A stretch of DNA of 52,725 bases from a virus, in IMG/VR virus record IMGVR_UViG_3300044961_000417, positions 1 to 52,725 of that record, one strand, 5' to 3'. Under the pieces are notes generated by a model that saw only the letters and a program-made list of their open reading frames with translations, ran no database searches and was not told the origin of the DNA. Made by a program: the position numbers and the translations under genes. Every line of letters begins with the position of its first letter. Position 1 is the first letter of the stretch. Below, in pieces: positions 1 through 7,731 of this stretch.

Positions 1-2
1 CA

Positions 3-347
3 GCGAACGCTGATGTCCCGATCCACTTCGATGAGTTTGTAGCCAAAGCACGGCGTAACTGGGCAATGCAGGTCGCATCGCTTTATTCAGAAGTTGCTGC
101 TGACTGGGGTAGCGAGAGAGCCAGGACGCTCACGCTAGGCGGTGGCTCCCATTATTTCGCCCCTGCGATCGCCGCGCTCAACCAGACAGGGTTCAACTTT
201 GTGTCACTGGATGAACCGGAGACAGCAAACGTTAAGGGGGCTGCTCGGCTGATGGACGAAGCGTTTTTAGTCCAGGTAGGACTACCCGTGAAAGAGGTCG
301 AACTTTCCGGGAGAGCGCGTCAAGTTCCGTACTTTGCGTTGGTATAG
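3..347 (+). CDS. parM: ParM/StbA-like plasmid-segregation actin, C-terminal part (5' end outside window)
   Basis: The frame is open from the window edge to the TAG at 345-347, so the N-terminal two thirds are missing. What remains fits subdomain IA/IIA of actin-like ParM proteins: a nucleotide-binding glycine turn (LTLGGGSHYFAPAI), then a segment LDEPETANVKGAARL that matches the family's 'P-x-x-A-N-V-x-G' region near the C-terminus. ParM filaments push plasmid copies apart through a DNA-bound adaptor, ParR. The next gene starts directly at this stop codon, as parR does behind parM. The assignment rests on about 100 residues; an Alp-type actin of other function remains possible. Confidence 0.62.
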   Translation, partial: ANADVPIHFDEFVAKARRNWAMQVASLYSEVAADWGSERARTLTLGGGSHYFAPAIAALNQTGFNFVSLDEPETANVKGAARLMDEAFLVQVGLPVKEVELSGRARQVPYFALV

Positions 348-350
348 GTG

Positions 351-665
351 ATGGCTGGTAGTAACGAAACAATTCTGGCTCGGTATCGTATTACCAGCCC
401 CGATGTAAAGCGATTGCTAGACGAGTACGTAAAAATCCTATCTAGAGAGCGCGGGTTTCAAGTGCCCCACAACCACGCTCTGATGGGACATCTGAACGCT
501 ACGTTGCCCGCAGCGATCGCAGCAGCAAAGAGCAGAGTGCAGGCGGCTAATAGGGTTGCCCCCCAGACAGAAGAACCGGGTGATATCGTTGAGGAAGTTT
601 TCACAGCCCCGATTGTATCTGTGGATAGCGTGCTTAAAGGCGTTGCCCTGGAGGACTGGGAATGA
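351..665 (+). CDS. ParR-like adaptor candidate, coupled to parM
   Basis: Small basic protein of about 104 residues starting at ATG 351 (a GTG at 348, directly behind the parM stop, is also possible). The first 60 residues, beginning RYRITSPDVKRLLDEYV and ending in HLNATLPAAI, look like a compact helical DNA- or partner-binding unit. A clearly related unit forms the C-terminus of the regulator at 49619-50383 (RFRITNPRVVDMIHRL ... HLLETLPVKL). Being directly downstream of an actin-like ParM suggests the centromere-binding adaptor ParR. The sequence itself does not show a diagnostic ribbon-helix-helix, so the function is inferred from position. The stop overlaps the next start as ATGA. Confidence 0.5.
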   Translation: MAGSNETILARYRITSPDVKRLLDEYVKILSRERGFQVPHNHALMGHLNATLPAAIAAAKSRVQAANRVAPQTEEPGDIVEEVFTAPIVSVDSVLKGVALEDWE

Positions 666-853
666 AATTTTTAGTAGGCACTGCACTGGGTTTTTTAATA
701 GTCATTTCCGCATTGATAGTGTCTGTGTCCACCAACAAAAGCAATCAGGTCAAAGAGAGTCAGATTGATAGTGCTCGGTCTGCTGCATTCATGTTCGGGT
801 TGATTGCTGGCGGCGCTGTTGGATTGATGACGCAGAGAGGAAATGCGAGATGA
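662..853 (+). CDS. small two-helix membrane protein
   Basis: 63 residues. Residues 2-23 (FLVGTALGFLIVISALIVSV) and about 42-57 (AAFMFGLIAGGAVGLM) are hydrophobic, separated by a polar loop, which predicts two membrane passes. The ATG overlaps the stop of the preceding gene (ATGA) and its own stop overlaps the next start, so it is translationally coupled in a run of envelope proteins. I do not recognise the family. Confidence 0.6.
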   Translation: MKFLVGTALGFLIVISALIVSVSTNKSNQVKESQIDSARSAAFMFGLIAGGAVGLMTQRGNAR

Positions 854-1155
854 AGACGATTGTGGGAATGGCGGCGGGCGGTGTGGTTGGGTTCCTAAGC
901 TTCGTAGCCTGCCTCCAGTTAGGATTGCAGTCACAGTTTCAGAGCACGCTACGGTTCGTACTGGTCGGCACTGGGGCAGCGGCAGGGGCGGCAGCAGGCG
1001 CAGCAACCACGGCGATCGCACGAAAGGAGCAAGCGTCCGCCGCCCACAGAGTCTTTGAGGATAAGTTCAGACTGTTGGAGGCGGAATACTCCAAGTCACA
1101 AGATCAAGCAGGATTAGTAGCCCTTTATCAGTTGAGGGAGAAGGTCGATGATTAA
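850..1155 (+). CDS. small membrane protein with Gly/Ala-rich second helix
   Basis: 101 residues. Two hydrophobic stretches (about residues 2-24, and 36-57 with a glycine/alanine-zipper pattern GTGAAAGAAAGAATTAI) are followed by a charged helical tail of about 40 residues. Gly/Ala zippers favour tight packing of membrane helices, so an oligomeric channel or ring subunit is conceivable, but no family is recognised. Coupled by ATGA overlap to the gene before and by an 8-nt overlap to the gene after. Confidence 0.6.
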   Translation: MKTIVGMAAGGVVGFLSFVACLQLGLQSQFQSTLRFVLVGTGAAAGAAAGAATTAIARKEQASAAHRVFEDKFRLLEAEYSKSQDQAGLVALYQLREKVDD

Positions 1156-1924
1156 TGCGAACGTTGAAGAAAAGCCCAGAGCAAAGCACCTACAGAGGTT
1201 GCTGTTTGTGGCTGCCCTGGGCGGTGGGTTGGTTACGTTTATGCTGCTGGTGCGCGGAGTCACCGGATTCCTATTCGTTCACGAGAAGCGCGAGTTTGTT
1301 CAGGCGGCTCAGTTATTGCAGCCTGCGGCGACTGACAAAACGGCAAGTGAAACGCCAGCCGCGCTTGAAGCCTCAGCAGACCAGGAGGCGTTCACCACGT
1401 TTGTTGGTGCAGCCGGATACTTCCGCACTCAGTCCGCACTGATCGGTCAGCACGTACGTACAGGACGGGTCGAGCTGTGGCTGGATCGTGCCCGCGAAGA
1501 ATCACGCATGAACTCAAATCTGTACCCAACCGAGGGGCATTACCTGATGGAGCAGTTGACCGCATGGTCTGTCGCTATCCAGTCAAGCACCAAGTATCAG
1601 ATGCAGCCGAACGCGACAACGATGGCGGAGTATCAGAATAAGGTAGAGGCCGCTAACCAGGGTGCTCCAGTCGAAGTTCAGATTTCTCTGCCCACGGTAG
1701 AAGCGATTCGGGTTGACGCAGACACCGCAAGTCGGTTTCGGGCTGCGGAAGGAAATTTCTTGGATGTACTGGCTGCTTTGCAGGATTGGTCGAACGCATC
1801 GTCCACACGTACGCCGAAAGCCCGCACCGGGCAAGTCCAAAGCGACGCATATAATGCTAGTCTCGCAGCAACAGTGCAGGCTGCACAGAAATTGGTAAAC
1901 CGAGCGCCAGGGGGTGCCCAATGA
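1148..1924 (+). CDS. membrane-anchored protein of unknown function
   Basis: 258 residues. A short positively charged N-terminus precedes one or two close hydrophobic segments (about residues 17-46, LLFVAALGGGLVTFMLLVRG). The rest is soluble and predicted largely helical, probably on the trans side. No catalytic motif or family recognised. Start and stop overlap the neighbours (the stop at 1922-1924 overlaps the ATG at 1921), so it belongs to the same polycistronic envelope operon. Confidence 0.6.
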   Translation: MINANVEEKPRAKHLQRLLFVAALGGGLVTFMLLVRGVTGFLFVHEKREFVQAAQLLQPAATDKTASETPAALEASADQEAFTTFVGAAGYFRTQSALIGQHVRTGRVELWLDRAREESRMNSNLYPTEGHYLMEQLTAWSVAIQSSTKYQMQPNATTMAEYQNKVEAANQGAPVEVQISLPTVEAIRVDADTASRFRAAEGNFLDVLAALQDWSNASSTRTPKARTGQVQSDAYNASLAATVQAAQKLVNRAPGGAQ

Positions 1925-3498
1925 TCGAATTAAACGTCAAGAAAACTTGGTCGCTAGACGAGATGTTACAGGCCGCAGCACTGAGCGCATCATCCCTGCT
2001 CCTGCTCTACGGAGCCACCCTGTACTCCGATGCTCAGATTCGCCAGTCCACGCGCACCAACGAAGCGGGGCAGCCCGTGCAGGGCTTCGAGGTCTACGCA
2101 AAGCGAACCCCTCTGTGGTGGTTGATGACGTTGGTTTCGCTGATGGCAGTTGGTGCTACTGTGCGTATAGCGCTTGACTTTTCTACGAGTCAGGTATTCG
2201 ATGAGGAAGAAGAAGACACTGTAGTCCCAGTGCAGACGCCTGCCCCAATCGTGGTCAGACAACAGGCCCCGGTAGTTTCTCAGGATGCTGCGCTTGCGTC
2301 ACTTGACACAGATCCTCAGCCAGTCACGTACACGCAGCCGCCGATCTCGAATTTTGAAGCATCGTACTCAAGCTATGTCGCCAGTCCGATGGATGACGTA
2401 GTAGAGAACTCCGGTATCGATGATGTAGCAACGATCTATGGCGCATTCGAGGAAGCGACGGAAAAACCTAGCGGTGTGGTTGTGCTCGGTGAGCGCGATG
2501 TCCGCAACGGCGTCATTTCTGCCCTCACAACGGCGATCGCAGACCGCGCTATCCCAATCCTCATCAGCCAGCGAGAATCACTGTTGCAGCGCGTCCCCGG
2601 CGTAGTCCGTCCACATGCGTCAGTCGCGTCTGCTGTAAAGCTGGTGGGTGATGTGTTAAAGGCTCGACACCAGATGAGCGTGGCGGAACTGGGTGAGCAG
2701 CCAGAACTATGGTTAGTCATCGAAGACTATTCCGCTGTCAAGCTAAGCAGCGTGTTGAACAAGCAGGAAGCCGCTGCTATGGATACGGTTCTCAACGCGA
2801 TCGCCGTGTCTGGGCACAGCCTAAAAGTCGGTTCAGTGATCGGGGCGACCAGCCCAACTGTGGAAGCGCTCTACGTCAAGGATGCCCCTGCCCGTTCCGC
2901 TCTCACGTTCTGGGTTCAAGGCAAGACCGCACTAGACACGCTGCGCGGCAATGGGTGGATGGCGGCCACAGAAGAGACTGCTGAACTGTTGGAAGACTTG
3001 CTGGAAGACAGCCGTCGCCCAGAGGGTGTCTTCTTCTTGCAACCAGACACAGTTGGTCTGATTCCAACAGCGCTAGACATCACGCCGAAGCAGATGGGTG
3101 CCGTGTTCGGCAAGATGTGGGCGTTGAAAAACGCTCACCCAGAAATCGGAGTGTTTGGCTCCGAGAACGAGAGGGCGTTGACGCTGGCAAAGAAAGCCGG
3201 GTTGATGACGGATCCCGTTGCCACTGCTCCAGTCGCAGCACCAGCGGTAACGCTATCACCGGAGCGTGCAGCCAAGCTGCGTGGGCTGACCCCTGAGCAA
3301 CTGGCTGAAGTGTCCACATGGTCTGTGCTATCGCCTGACCGACCGTTTGACCTTGGTGTGCTGCGCGATCGCTTGTCCTGGTGTCAGTCCAACGGGCTAC
3401 ATCAAGACAAGGCAATCCGGGTGATCTTCGACGTTGCCCCCGGCGATGCAGCATACATGACCGCTCGTACGCACACTCAGCAAGCCTGGGCTGCGTAA
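1921..3498 (+). CDS. membrane-anchored protein with degenerate FtsK/HerA-like domain
   Basis: 525 residues. Two hydrophobic segments (about 18-36 and 60-82) are followed by an acidic/proline linker (about 92-180). The soluble region recalls FtsK/TraD-type motor ATPases. A strand-turn GVVVLGERDVRNG sits where Walker A belongs, but the GxxGxGK[ST] loop is absent. LWLVIEDYSAV resembles Walker B, and SVIGATSPTVEALYV followed by ARSALTFWV mirrors the FtsK sensor strand ('ILATQRPSVD ... ANIPTRIAFRV'). The C-terminal 45 residues could be a winged-helix-like unit. If correct, it is a non-hydrolysing paralogue within a DNA-translocation or secretion assembly. The fold call is inference; gene and topology are solid. 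Confidence 0.6.
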   Translation: MIELNVKKTWSLDEMLQAAALSASSLLLLYGATLYSDAQIRQSTRTNEAGQPVQGFEVYAKRTPLWWLMTLVSLMAVGATVRIALDFSTSQVFDEEEEDTVVPVQTPAPIVVRQQAPVVSQDAALASLDTDPQPVTYTQPPISNFEASYSSYVASPMDDVVENSGIDDVATIYGAFEEATEKPSGVVVLGERDVRNGVISALTTAIADRAIPILISQRESLLQRVPGVVRPHASVASAVKLVGDVLKARHQMSVAELGEQPELWLVIEDYSAVKLSSVLNKQEAAAMDTVLNAIAVSGHSLKVGSVIGATSPTVEALYVKDAPARSALTFWVQGKTALDTLRGNGWMAATEETAELLEDLLEDSRRPEGVFFLQPDTVGLIPTALDITPKQMGAVFGKMWALKNAHPEIGVFGSENERALTLAKKAGLMTDPVATAPVAAPAVTLSPERAAKLRGLTPEQLAEVSTWSVLSPDRPFDLGVLRDRLSWCQSNGLHQDKAIRVIFDVAPGDAAYMTARTHTQQAWAA

Positions 3499-3531
3499 GT
3501 TTCAAAGTTGTAAATCTAAGGAGAGAGATCG

Positions 3532-3897
3532 ATGCGCGACAACAAGAATGTAGGATTCAGTGACGTTTTCAACTTCCTATGGGATAACGTCGGATTTACA
3601 CCAGCAGGTGTCTTCTGCGCGTTGCTGGTGTTGGCCGGCGGTGGCATCATCACCTATACCGCGATGGGCGTTCAGGGTAGGAACTGCCAGGTCGCTCACA
3701 ACTTCCTGAACGAGGATTCCTACGCCCGCAGTATCGGATGCTTCGTGCATCGGATGCTGAACCTGCTCCCGTCGAACTTTGATGGTGCTGCCAACGCTGA
3801 TGGAACACCGCTGCCGGAGGCTCAGCCGCCAGGTGCCACAATTGTTGCGCCTCCCATGCTATTCCCAGCACCAGTCGATCCCGCTCCGCTGCCGTAA
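3532..3897 (+). CDS. single-TM protein with proline-rich tail
   Basis: 121 residues, preceded by a strong ribosome site (AAGGAGAG about 8 nt before the ATG). One hydrophobic segment (about residues 25-46) is followed by a short region with two cysteines (C55 and C71) that could form a disulfide, and a C-terminal tail rich in Pro/Ala. Unknown family; member of the membrane operon. Confidence 0.6.
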   Translation: MRDNKNVGFSDVFNFLWDNVGFTPAGVFCALLVLAGGGIITYTAMGVQGRNCQVAHNFLNEDSYARSIGCFVHRMLNLLPSNFDGAANADGTPLPEAQPPGATIVAPPMLFPAPVDPAPLP

Positions 3898-3910
3898 GCC
3901 GTACAGTAAA

Positions 3911-3928
3911 TGGGCTGTCTTCAGCCCA
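3911..3928 (+). other. intercistronic hairpin
   Basis: A perfect 7-bp stem TGGGCTG / CAGCCCA closed by a 4-nt loop lies between two co-directional genes. No T-run follows, so this is not an intrinsic terminator; it may stabilise or process the polycistronic mRNA. Confidence 0.45.
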
Positions 3929-3951
3929 CTCGATTTCCACAGAGGTGAGAG

Positions 3952-4557
3952 ATGTTAGGACGAGTACATGATTGGTTTGTGGGTGCCATGACGATCGCCA
4001 TTCTGATCGGCGTAGCAGGGTGGGTAGGAGGAGAGTTGACGCAGGCACCCGGCAAGTTCAACCTCGCCCCAACGTTTAAGTTTTTGCTTGCCATTGGAAA
4101 GAGTGGTGTGCAGGCGGCTGACGGGAAGGATTTCGATTATGAAAACTCAAAACCCGCCCATGAAGCGCTAGGTGAGTTTGGTGGCAAAGTGGCAGGAGAG
4201 GCGAGTGGTGCGATTGCCCGCTATCAGGGCGAGGATGTGCCAGCCCCGGTGCCACCAGAGCAAACGACAACCGCAGAGCAGATGTCCCCCGCTGTAGATA
4301 ACAGGCTGCTGGCCTGCCCACAGAGTTCTGTTCAGAATGCCGAGTCCAGAGTATCTCTAGCAAAAGTATCCAAGCTTAAAGACCTGTGGGAGAGCGGGCA
4401 GCTTAGGATGGCTGACTTGATCGAAGCGCAGTCGGCGCTTGGTGAGCCGAACTGTATTTTTGGGGCGAACTGGTGGCGTTTTCTGGTGGACGACGGCTTT
4501 GGGATTGTAGACGTTAAGGCAGAAAACGGGTCATTGTCCTTCGAGTTTTTCAACTAA
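3952..4557 (+). CDS. membrane-anchored protein of unknown function
   Basis: 201 residues with a good ribosome site (AGAGGTGAG just upstream). One N-terminal TM segment (about residues 9-27, FVGAMTIAILIGVAGWVGG) is followed by a soluble domain with two cysteines (in LLACPQ and EPNCIFG). The C-terminal 70 residues (LKDLWESGQLRMADLIEAQ onward) look like a compact domain. No family recognised. It is the last gene before an internal promoter that starts the M23 peptidase section. Confidence 0.6.
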   Translation: MLGRVHDWFVGAMTIAILIGVAGWVGGELTQAPGKFNLAPTFKFLLAIGKSGVQAADGKDFDYENSKPAHEALGEFGGKVAGEASGAIARYQGEDVPAPVPPEQTTTAEQMSPAVDNRLLACPQSSVQNAESRVSLAKVSKLKDLWESGQLRMADLIEAQSALGEPNCIFGANWWRFLVDDGFGIVDVKAENGSLSFEFFN

Positions 4558-4583
4558 ACCAACATATTTTCAACGGATTACGC

Positions 4584-4613
4584 TTGACAAAGTTAAGGTA
4601 GATGATAGACGAT
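4584..4613 (+). promoter_or_regulatory. sigma70-type promoter for the M23 section
   Basis: TTGACA at 4584-4589, then an 18-nt spacer and GACGAT at 4608-4613, in an AT-rich gap before the gene starting at 4639. The -10 resembles the TACGAT boxes of the other promoters of this element. Confidence 0.45.
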
Positions 4614-4638
4614 ATGTAAAGCAGCCCCGCGTATAATC

Positions 4639-5862
4639 ATGCCAAAAGTTAAGCCCCCAGACATTCAGGACGTAACGTTCGAGCCAGTAACGCCCGCACC
4701 AAAAGATACGTCAAGACGTGTCACCGATTTCCGCGAGATCGATGATGCGCCAGAAGACGTTCGTGACGCTGAAGTTGTAGCAGAGGAGTATCCTGCCAAC
4801 TGGTACACTGACGACTACCAGGCGGAGTCTGTGGGCTTCGACTGGATAGACATGGAAACGTTTGCTGAAGAGACAAGTGCTGCTGCGGCTAAAGAGGCTC
4901 GTCGTAAAGCGCGACAACAATCTATTCGTCAGCACTTTGAGAAAAAGCGTTTGGCTGGGCGAGGTGACTACCTTGAAGGAGTCGCTAACGATATAGAGTC
5001 GCGCATGGCGGCACATCTAGCTCAAGTGCAGGCTCCGTTGCAAGAGTCTGTCGCCTGGGTGGAGACGTTGGTTGAAGCGCTCGTCAACAAAAAGCGCTAC
5101 ATGTCAAAGTTTGTGCTGATGCGGCACATGCTGATGGCGATCGTCATTCTGACGTTGTGGCTGCGCGTACTGTATCCGCTGGTGCAGGGGATTGCCACAG
5201 TGCCAGTCGATACGTCGAACGCCATAGTCGATGTCATTGCGGATGGATTCACGGGCGATCCTTTCAAAGGTACTCGCGTTGAGTCGCTGATCGATTTCAA
5301 CTCGCCTCAAGGTGTGTTGAAGGTGACGGACACCATGCGATTTCGGGGAACGCACCCTGTGACGGGTCAGCCGTCAATGCACAACGGTGTGGACATCGGC
5401 GGAAGCTTTCAAATTTTCATGCCATTTGCGGGCACTGCAAAGACTCGCACCCCGGCTGAGACAGGAGGATGTGGACAAGTCTTGCTGCTGCTCCCGAAAG
5501 AAGGCGGGCACATGGTGCAGGTGTGCCACATGAAGACGATTGACGTGCCAGATGGCGAGGTGAAACCCGGCACTTTGCTAGGCACCACTGGCGCAGACAA
5601 CGGAACGCCGGAGGCAGGTACGTCTACTGGCCCGCACGCTCATGTCGAAGTTGCCAAGATTGACGGGCAGGACTGGCAAGGCGATCGAGAGTACACGCCG
5701 CCAACAATCAACCTGATCGAAAGATTCCTGAAAATCAAGACACCGGGCGCTGTGGCAAAACCGTTACCCGGTGATGCACGAGTGCCCACAGAAAATGAGG
5801 CACCGCCGGAGCCGGAGCAAACTCCTGAACCGCAATCAACGACAGAACCAGAAACCCCTTAG
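4639..5862 (+). CDS. membrane-anchored M23 (LytM) peptidase-like protein
   Basis: 407 residues. An acidic cytoplasmic N-terminus with a charged coiled-coil-like region (about 85-125) is followed by one TM helix (about 165-187, MLMAIVILTLWLRVLYPLV) and an external M23 domain. The zinc-ligand motifs are present: H-x(3)-D in MHNGVDIG (about residue 249) and H-x-H in GPHAHVEV (about residue 331). M23 enzymes cut peptidoglycan cross-bridges. A Pro/Glu/Thr-rich tail ends the protein. An internally anchored cell-wall hydrolase in a membrane operon is typical of secretion, conjugation or lysis machines that must cross the wall. A promoter lies directly upstream. Confidence 0.8.
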   Translation: MPKVKPPDIQDVTFEPVTPAPKDTSRRVTDFREIDDAPEDVRDAEVVAEEYPANWYTDDYQAESVGFDWIDMETFAEETSAAAAKEARRKARQQSIRQHFEKKRLAGRGDYLEGVANDIESRMAAHLAQVQAPLQESVAWVETLVEALVNKKRYMSKFVLMRHMLMAIVILTLWLRVLYPLVQGIATVPVDTSNAIVDVIADGFTGDPFKGTRVESLIDFNSPQGVLKVTDTMRFRGTHPVTGQPSMHNGVDIGGSFQIFMPFAGTAKTRTPAETGGCGQVLLLLPKEGGHMVQVCHMKTIDVPDGEVKPGTLLGTTGADNGTPEAGTSTGPHAHVEVAKIDGQDWQGDREYTPPTINLIERFLKIKTPGAVAKPLPGDARVPTENEAPPEPEQTPEPQSTTEPETP

Positions 5863-5867
5863 ACATT

Positions 5868-5975
5868 ATGAAAGAAGTACGCCCCCGGCGCTGGGCACAG
5901 AAACGCCAACAGAAAACGATTGAAGAATACATAGCTGTATTTATGAACGCTGCGATCGTGCGACAGCGCCCGTAG
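5868..5975 (+). CDS. possible 35-residue basic peptide
   Basis: A short ORF fills most of the gap between the two M23 genes. The product would be rich in Arg/Lys/Gln (MKEVRPRRWAQKRQQK ...). No convincing ribosome site precedes it, so this is weakly supported and may be chance. Confidence 0.22.
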   Translation: MKEVRPRRWAQKRQQKTIEEYIAVFMNAAIVRQRP

Positions 5976-5995
5976 ATAGTCATCATCCACAGTCA

Positions 5996-7264
5996 ATGTC
6001 AAAGCCGAGAAAAGTCATGACCTACAACGTAACAGGGCGGGTCACTCCTGAAGATCTGAAGGAGATGCAACGCCCGCCGCTTGGTTGGTATGCCCAGATG
6101 GGGGCGCTGACAATCGCGTTCATCCTGATCCTGACAGCCCCACACAAGGTGTCGCTGGTTGCGATCAGGATGATCCAGACGTATAACGCAGTGCCAGGAG
6201 TACCGAAGCTGTCTGTTCCTGATGCGCTGGCGGCTAGTGCTCTGGCGGATGCAGAGCTGGCTGATCAGGAGCTTGATACCGGAGCAGCGCCCACCAGCAT
6301 CGATCAGATGTTTGAAGGTGGGGCTGATTCGCTTGTGGCGATCGCTGTCGGCAATGCTGAGGGGACTCGCACCCCAGACGGCGGCAAGACCAGCGCCTAT
6401 GGCAGCCATGCCGACCCCGGCAACGGCGTTACCAATATGGGGACGTTCTCTTATCAGCATGGTGCTGCCTCTCCGGAGGCGGCAGACCAAAAGCAACTGA
6501 CGCGGCTGCGCGGTCAGCTTGATTCGATAGCTCCTGAGCTGCCTAACGATCCTAAAGTGTGGCTGAATGCCGCAGACTTACTGAATCAATCGCCAGCGGC
6601 GGGAGCAGATTTCGCTAAGTACCTGAAGCAGTGCAAGGGGGATATCCTTTGCGCCCGCGTCGAAAGCTACCAGGGCGATGCACCAGGCATCACCAAAAAC
6701 GGCATCACGATTGAGCAAGACCAGCAGCGGCGCATGGATGCGATCGACAAGGTGTTGGCGCTGAAGAAGCCGACAACATCAGGTAAGAGCAGTGGCGGAG
6801 GCGGGTGGATCAACCCAGTCCCAGGTGCCATATTCACTAGCGGGTTTGGTTGGCGTGACCATCAAGATCCCAAGTTTAGAATGTGTCATTACGGCATAGA
6901 CATGGCTGGCCCGGTCGGTATGCCTATCCTGGCAGCGAAGTCCGGCACAGTGATCAGTTCGGGCGATGTGGGCGATGGACTTGGGAATAAGGTGATTCTT
7001 AAGCACGCTGACGGCACCAAGTCACTGTACGGACACAACTCCGAGAACCTGGTGAAGGTCGGTGACACCGTAGACCAGGGTGATGCGATCGCTCGGATGG
7101 GAAGCACTGGCAACTCGTCTGGCCCGCACTCACATTTCGAGATAACAGATACCTCTGGATTAGTTATAGACCCCATAACGGCTATTCCGGGGATATCGGG
7201 CGACCAGACGTTCGGAACAATCGACCCAGAGAAATCAGCTCAGTGTCAGGATAAAAAAATTTGA
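5996..7264 (+). CDS. second membrane-anchored M23 (LytM) peptidase
   Basis: 422 residues. Cytoplasmic start, one TM segment (about 35-57), a low-complexity Ala/Asp region, then a lysozyme-like-length linker and a C-terminal M23 domain. This domain is better conserved than in the preceding gene: MCHYGIDMAGPVGMPILAAK with H and D ligands near residue 298, LYGHNSENLVKVGDTVDQGD as the active-site loop, and GPHSHFEI with the H-x-H pair near residue 379. It should hydrolyse peptidoglycan outside the inner membrane. The next gene overlaps its stop (TGATG). Two M23 proteins in one operon suggest wall remodelling for a trans-envelope structure rather than simple lysis. Confidence 0.85.
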   Translation: MSKPRKVMTYNVTGRVTPEDLKEMQRPPLGWYAQMGALTIAFILILTAPHKVSLVAIRMIQTYNAVPGVPKLSVPDALAASALADAELADQELDTGAAPTSIDQMFEGGADSLVAIAVGNAEGTRTPDGGKTSAYGSHADPGNGVTNMGTFSYQHGAASPEAADQKQLTRLRGQLDSIAPELPNDPKVWLNAADLLNQSPAAGADFAKYLKQCKGDILCARVESYQGDAPGITKNGITIEQDQQRRMDAIDKVLALKKPTTSGKSSGGGGWINPVPGAIFTSGFGWRDHQDPKFRMCHYGIDMAGPVGMPILAAKSGTVISSGDVGDGLGNKVILKHADGTKSLYGHNSENLVKVGDTVDQGDAIARMGSTGNSSGPHSHFEITDTSGLVIDPITAIPGISGDQTFGTIDPEKSAQCQDKKI

Positions 7265-7731
7265 TGTCCACTAAACAGGTTGCATGGAAACATCGTCACA
7301 CGTTACCCGCTCAGCCCGGAGTCTATTACTGCTACAGTCGTTTCCGCCTACTATATGTGGGCGAATCCTCCAACTTGCGGCGGCGCTGGACAGACAACAG
7401 TGGCTACGGCCCGCACCACAAGACAGACGAACTGAAGAGAAATGGCGTCACGCATATCCGGTACAAAGTCTATCTGAACGAGCGGCGACGAAAGCACGAA
7501 GAGGCGATCGCCATTGATCGGTATTCTCCTCCGTTGAACTATAGAAAAGAGACGCCGAGCGTGCTGCTCAGCATTCAAGATGCAGTCACACACGGGCTAT
7601 TGATTGCGGGTGCTTTGGCTGTTTTCGGTCTGATTGTTCGGGGCACTATCTCCGATGCAAGATGTGATATCGAGACTGGTGGACTGGCTGCGCGGAGTTG
7701 TTGGACTCCGGCAGGACGGGCAACCCCTTGA
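7264..7731 (+). CDS. GIY-YIG endonuclease with C-terminal membrane segment
   Basis: 155 residues, start ATG overlapping the upstream stop. The N-terminal domain carries the full GIY-YIG signature: G19-V20-Y21, Y31-V32-G33, the conserved arginine in NLRRRW, and a downstream Glu (RKHEEAIAID) followed by YSPPLNYR with the conserved Asn. These are the catalytic residues of the UvrC/homing-endonuclease nuclease family. After it comes a hydrophobic stretch (GLLIAGALAVFGLIV, about 112-126), so the nuclease is probably held at the membrane. In a membrane operon this could be a DNA-nicking or exclusion function. The final 25 residues overlap the next gene. Confidence 0.7.
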   Translation: MSTKQVAWKHRHTLPAQPGVYYCYSRFRLLYVGESSNLRRRWTDNSGYGPHHKTDELKRNGVTHIRYKVYLNERRRKHEEAIAIDRYSPPLNYRKETPSVLLSIQDAVTHGLLIAGALAVFGLIVRGTISDARCDIETGGLAARSCWTPAGRATP

